From NCBI RefSeq assembly GCF_029639405.1, contig NZ_CP121274.1, positions 2,108,001-2,172,000 of the forward strand: DNA of 64,000 nucleotides. Reading direction: 5' to 3'. The notes below the pieces were generated by a model. That model made no database searches. It was not told the origin of the DNA and worked only from the letters and a program-made list of their open reading frames with translations. This DNA is from Microbacterium proteolyticum (GTDB lineage: Bacteria; Actinomycetota; Actinomycetes; Actinomycetales; Microbacteriaceae). Below, one piece after another: positions 61,484 to 64,000 of this stretch; positions within the stretch are counted from its first letter, which is position 1; each line of letters starts with the position of its first letter. A program made the translations under genes and the position numbers.

Positions 61484-61864
61484 ATGCCGGTTCGTCTTCT
61501 GGCCGCGCTCGTCGTCGGGCTCGAGGCGATCGGAGTGCTGGCGCTCGCCGGATGGCAGGTCGTCGCCCTCATCGGGGGAGACACCGACTCGGTCGTCAGC
61601 TCGGTCGCCCTCATCGTGCTCACCGTGATCGGCGCGGCGATCATCGGAGCGTTCGCCGTCGCGACCGCCCGGGACGTCTCCGCCGGTCGATCGGGTGGCA
61701 TCGTCACCCAGCTGCTGATCCTGTCGGTGGCGATCGGCGCGGTGACGGGGGAGTGGGCGGCCCCCGGGATCGCCCTCCTCATCGCGGCGCCGGCCGTCGT
61801 GGGGCTGATCCTGCTCGTCCTCGCCGTCCGCGCGGCCGCACCGCGTCGCCGCGACGACGACTGA
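61484..61864 (+). CDS. Small four-helix membrane protein
   Basis: 126 residues with four hydrophobic helices (LLAALVVGLEAIGVLALAGW; VALIVLTVIGAAIIGAFAVA; and two more) and a charged end RRRDDD. No family is recognised beyond the hypothetical membrane proteins common next to whiB1 in Microbacteriaceae. The start is ATG 61484; ATG 61460 would add eight residues and has a GGGGAA upstream. It is convergent with bcp. Confidence 0.65.
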   Translation: MPVRLLAALVVGLEAIGVLALAGWQVVALIGGDTDSVVSSVALIVLTVIGAAIIGAFAVATARDVSAGRSGGIVTQLLILSVAIGAVTGEWAAPGIALLIAAPAVVGLILLVLAVRAAAPRRRDDD

Positions 61865-61890
61865 GCGCCGTCGCGGGCGCGCGGACCGGA

Positions 61891-62364
61891 TCAGGCGGTG
61901 GCGAGGCCGAGAGCCTTGCGCAGGCGCGCGACGTGGCCGGTGGCCTTGACGTTGTACTGCGCCTCGACGATGCGGCCCTCTTCGTCGACGACGAAGGTGG
62001 AGCGGAGCACGCCGGTGATGGTCTTGCCGTAGTTCTGCTTCTCGCCCCACGCACCGTACGCCTCGTGCACCGCGTGGTCGGGGTCGCTCAGCAGCGGGAA
62101 GGTGAGTCCGTCGCTGTCGCGGAACGCCCGCAGCTTCTCGGGGGTGTCGCGAGAGACGCCGAGGACGGTGTACCCCGCGCCCTGGAGCGAGGCGAGGCTG
62201 TCGCGGAAGTCGCACGCCTGCGTCGTGCACCCGGGCGTCTGCGCCGCGGGATAGAAGTACACGATCACCCGGCGACCGCGGAAGTCGCTGAGCGAGACGG
62301 GGTGCTCGTCCTGGTCGAGCAGGGTGAAATCGGGAGCGGCCTGGCCGGCTTCGAGGGTCGTCAC
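61891..62364 (-). CDS. bcp: Thioredoxin-dependent thiol peroxidase (Bcp/PrxQ)
   Basis: 157 residues. AAPDFTLLDQDEHPVSLSDF, the peroxidatic loop FYPAAQTPGCTTQACDFRDS (peroxidatic Cys, with a resolving Cys five residues later) and LRSTFVVDEEGRIVEAQYNV define the PrxQ/Bcp family. It reduces hydrogen and organic peroxides with thioredoxin in the cytosol. GTG 62364 overlaps the rsgA stop (GTGA). Confidence 0.95.
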   Translation of the reverse strand: MTTLEAGQAAPDFTLLDQDEHPVSLSDFRGRRVIVYFYPAAQTPGCTTQACDFRDSLASLQGAGYTVLGVSRDTPEKLRAFRDSDGLTFPLLSDPDHAVHEAYGAWGEKQNYGKTITGVLRSTFVVDEEGRIVEAQYNVKATGHVARLRKALGLATA

Positions 62365-63422
62365 CCCTCCAGCCTAGAACGCTCGATCGACTGGAACGTC
62401 GTGAGGAGCCGCTGCAGCGAGTCCAGTCGTGCCGCCGCTCCCGGACCCAGGCGACCGGATGCCACGGCCTCGATGATCGCGCAGTCGGGGGCGTCGGGCA
62501 GGTGCGTGCAGCCGCGCGGGCACTCCTCGGCCACTTCGGCGAGGTCGGTGAAGGCGGCGAGGACGTTCGCGGGGTTGACGTGCCCCAGGCCGAACGAGCG
62601 CACGCCCGGGGTGTCGATGACCCACCCCGACCCGGCCGGGCCGCGGTAGCGCAGCGAGACCGTCGACGACGAGGTATGGCGCCCCCGCCCCGTCACCTCG
62701 TTGACGTGACCCGTCGCGCGCACCGAGCCCGTCAGCGCGTTCACGAGCGTGGACTTGCCGACGCCGGAGTGCCCGACGAACACCGTCGAGTGCCCGACGA
62801 GGGCCTCGCCGATGCGCTCGAGCGGCATGGCGTCCTGCCCGCTGGTGAACACGCGGAGGTCGACGCCGTCGAAGTGCGAGAGGAACTCGCTCGGGTCGGC
62901 CAGGTCGGTCTTGGTCACCACGAGCAACGGACGGATGCCGGCATCCAGGGCCGCGACGAGGTAGCGGTCGACGAGGCGTTCGCGCGGCTCGGGGTCGGCG
63001 GCGGCGACGACGATGAGCATCTGGTCGGCGTTGGCCACGATGACGCGTTCGACCTGGTCGGTGTCGTCGGCGCTGCGGCGCAGCAGCGACGTGCGCTCCT
63101 CGATCCCGATGATGCGCGCGAGCGTCCCGTCGTCGCCGGAGAGGTCGCCGACGACCCGGGCGCGGTCGCCGTTGACGATGGCCTGCTTGCGCAGTTCGCG
63201 CGCGCGGGTCGCGAGGACGCGGCGTTCGTCGGGACCGTCCTCGTCGACGAGCACCGTGTAGCGTCCGCGGTCCACGCCCAGCACGCGCGCGATCTGCGCG
63301 TCGGCGTGCGCGGGGCGACGCTTGGTCCGCGGTCGGTTCGCCTTGGGGTTCGGGCGGACCCGGACCGACGACTCGTCGAACTCGAGATCGTCGTCGTCGG
63401 CTGCGTCGTCGAGCCAGCTCAC
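62361..63422 (-). CDS. rsgA: Ribosome small-subunit-dependent GTPase RsgA
   Basis: 353 residues. An acidic N terminus and OB-fold (AQIARVLGVDRGRYTVLVDE) precede a circularly permuted GTPase. G4 PLLVVTKTDLAD comes before G1 VFVGHSGVGKSTLVNAL and G3 WVIDTPGVRSFGL. The C-terminal zinc site is EECPRGCTHLPDAPDC. RsgA helps 30S maturation. GTG 63422 lies 3 bases after the aroA stop. The aroA-rsgA order matches Rv3227/Rv3228. Confidence 0.95.
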   Translation of the reverse strand: MSWLDDAADDDDLEFDESSVRVRPNPKANRPRTKRRPAHADAQIARVLGVDRGRYTVLVDEDGPDERRVLATRARELRKQAIVNGDRARVVGDLSGDDGTLARIIGIEERTSLLRRSADDTDQVERVIVANADQMLIVVAAADPEPRERLVDRYLVAALDAGIRPLLVVTKTDLADPSEFLSHFDGVDLRVFTSGQDAMPLERIGEALVGHSTVFVGHSGVGKSTLVNALTGSVRATGHVNEVTGRGRHTSSSTVSLRYRGPAGSGWVIDTPGVRSFGLGHVNPANVLAAFTDLAEVAEECPRGCTHLPDAPDCAIIEAVASGRLGPGAAARLDSLQRLLTTFQSIERSRLEG

Positions 63423-63425
63423 GCG

Positions 63426-64000
63426 TCAGTCCGTGGCATCCGGGCCCAGCATCGTCTGCCAGAGGGCCGCGAACTGCGGCAGGGTCTTCGCGGTCGTGCC
63501 GATGTCGTCGATGACGACGCCGGGGACGCGCAGACCGATCAGGGCGCCGGTGGTGGCCATGCGGTGGTCGTGGTGCGCCTTCCACCCGCCGCCGCCGAGC
63601 GGGACGGGCACGATGCGGATGCCGTCCTCGAGCTCGTGCGCCTCGCCGCCGATCCCGCGGAGGTTGCCGACGAGGGCTGCGATCCGGTCGGTCTCGTGCC
63701 CGCGGATGTGCCCGATGCCGTGGAGCGTCGTCGGGCCGTCGGCGAAGGCCGCGAGGCCGAAGATCGTCGGGGCCAGTTCTCCGGCTGCCGAGAGGTCGAG
63801 TTCGGCGCCCAGGATGGTGTCGCCCGCCGTCACGGTGAGCGTGCCACCGCGGCGGCTGACGTGTGCGCCCATCTCGCTCAGGATCTCGGGGAGCAGCGCA
63901 CCCGGCTGGGTGCTGTGGGCGGGCCACCCCGTCACGGACACGGAGCCGCCGGTGACCATGGCCGCGGCCAGGAACGGCGCCGCGTTGGAGAGGTCGGGCT
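63426..64000 (-). CDS. aroA: 3-phosphoshikimate 1-carboxyvinyltransferase (EPSP synthase), C-terminal part
   Basis: About 191 codons of the 3' end; the 5' end lies beyond the window. NAAPFLAAAMVTGG leads in from the edge; GHETDRIAALVGNLRGIGG and AHHDHRMATTGALIGLRVPG are the conserved substrate-binding and C-terminal EPSPS blocks. The enzyme joins shikimate 3-phosphate and phosphoenolpyruvate in aromatic amino-acid synthesis. It is the first visible gene of the aroA-rsgA-bcp operon. Confidence 0.93.
   Translation of the reverse strand, partial: PDLSNAAPFLAAAMVTGGSVSVTGWPAHSTQPGALLPEILSEMGAHVSRRGGTLTVTAGDTILGAELDLSAAGELAPTIFGLAAFADGPTTLHGIGHIRGHETDRIAALVGNLRGIGGEAHELEDGIRIVPVPLGGGGWKAHHDHRMATTGALIGLRVPGVVIDDIGTTAKTLPQFAALWQTMLGPDATD

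Overview
This window is a very GC-rich (roughly 70 percent by eye) actinobacterial chromosome segment. It most likely comes from Microbacterium or another member of the Microbacteriaceae. The reasons are the conserved block mtrA-mtrB-lpqB-comF-hpf-secA, the whiB/manA/DUF5719/DUF3499 block, the pdtaS-whiB1 pair, dense GTGA/ATGA start-stop overlaps, and many apparently leaderless promoters (TANNNT six to nine bases before the start codon). I see no rRNA, tRNA, CRISPR array, insertion sequence or prophage.

Layout. (1) 1-20.4 kb is a cell-surface polysaccharide locus. A minus-strand operon encodes two GT4 glycosyltransferases, a GT2 enzyme, a Wzx-type flippase and a large membrane protein. The plus strand then carries UDP-galactopyranose mutase (glf), an acyltransferase/SGNH gene broken by a frameshift, a Wzm/Wzt ABC exporter, a DUF616-type glycosyltransferase with a coiled-coil tail, and a GT2-GtrA protein. 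The minus strand follows with a GlfT1-like GT2, GlfT2 and two O-antigen-ligase/polymerase-type membrane proteins, and manA closes the region on the plus strand. Together these point to a galactofuranose-containing wall glycopolymer, with components of both ABC-type and Wzx/Wzy-type export. (2) 20.5-26 kb is a conserved actinobacterial block: WhiB2-type regulator, giant GT2 membrane protein, DUF5719, degenerate metallopeptidase and DUF3499.

(3) 26-41.2 kb holds a widely conserved envelope/AAA module split in two. RDD and SpoIIM proteins lie at 26-27.9 kb, and DUF58, MoxR, DUF4350, DUF4129 and a polytopic membrane protein at 35.8-41.2 kb. Between the halves sit furA-katG (peroxide defence, with a Fur-type palindrome) and a complete long-chain olefin operon, oleA-oleBC-oleD. 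(4) 41.4-51.3 kb is the MtrAB two-component system with LpqB, ComF, long-form HPF, a coiled-coil protein and SecA. (5) 51.4-64 kb holds an AlaA-type aminotransferase, an Rv3235-like protein, a 1753-residue secreted nuclease/5'-nucleotidase, a small Tat-exported protein, PdtaS, WhiB1, a small membrane protein, Bcp, RsgA and the 3' part of aroA.

The least ordinary items are: three nested four-copy palindromes, each with its own sequence but shared architecture and each in a gap between convergent genes; the GTGTGT-associated frameshift in the acyltransferase; a flippase gene with no ordinary start codon; a coiled-coil glycosyltransferase beside the ABC exporter that could act as a chain-length ruler; and strong over-use of the heptamer GGATGCC/GGCATCC.
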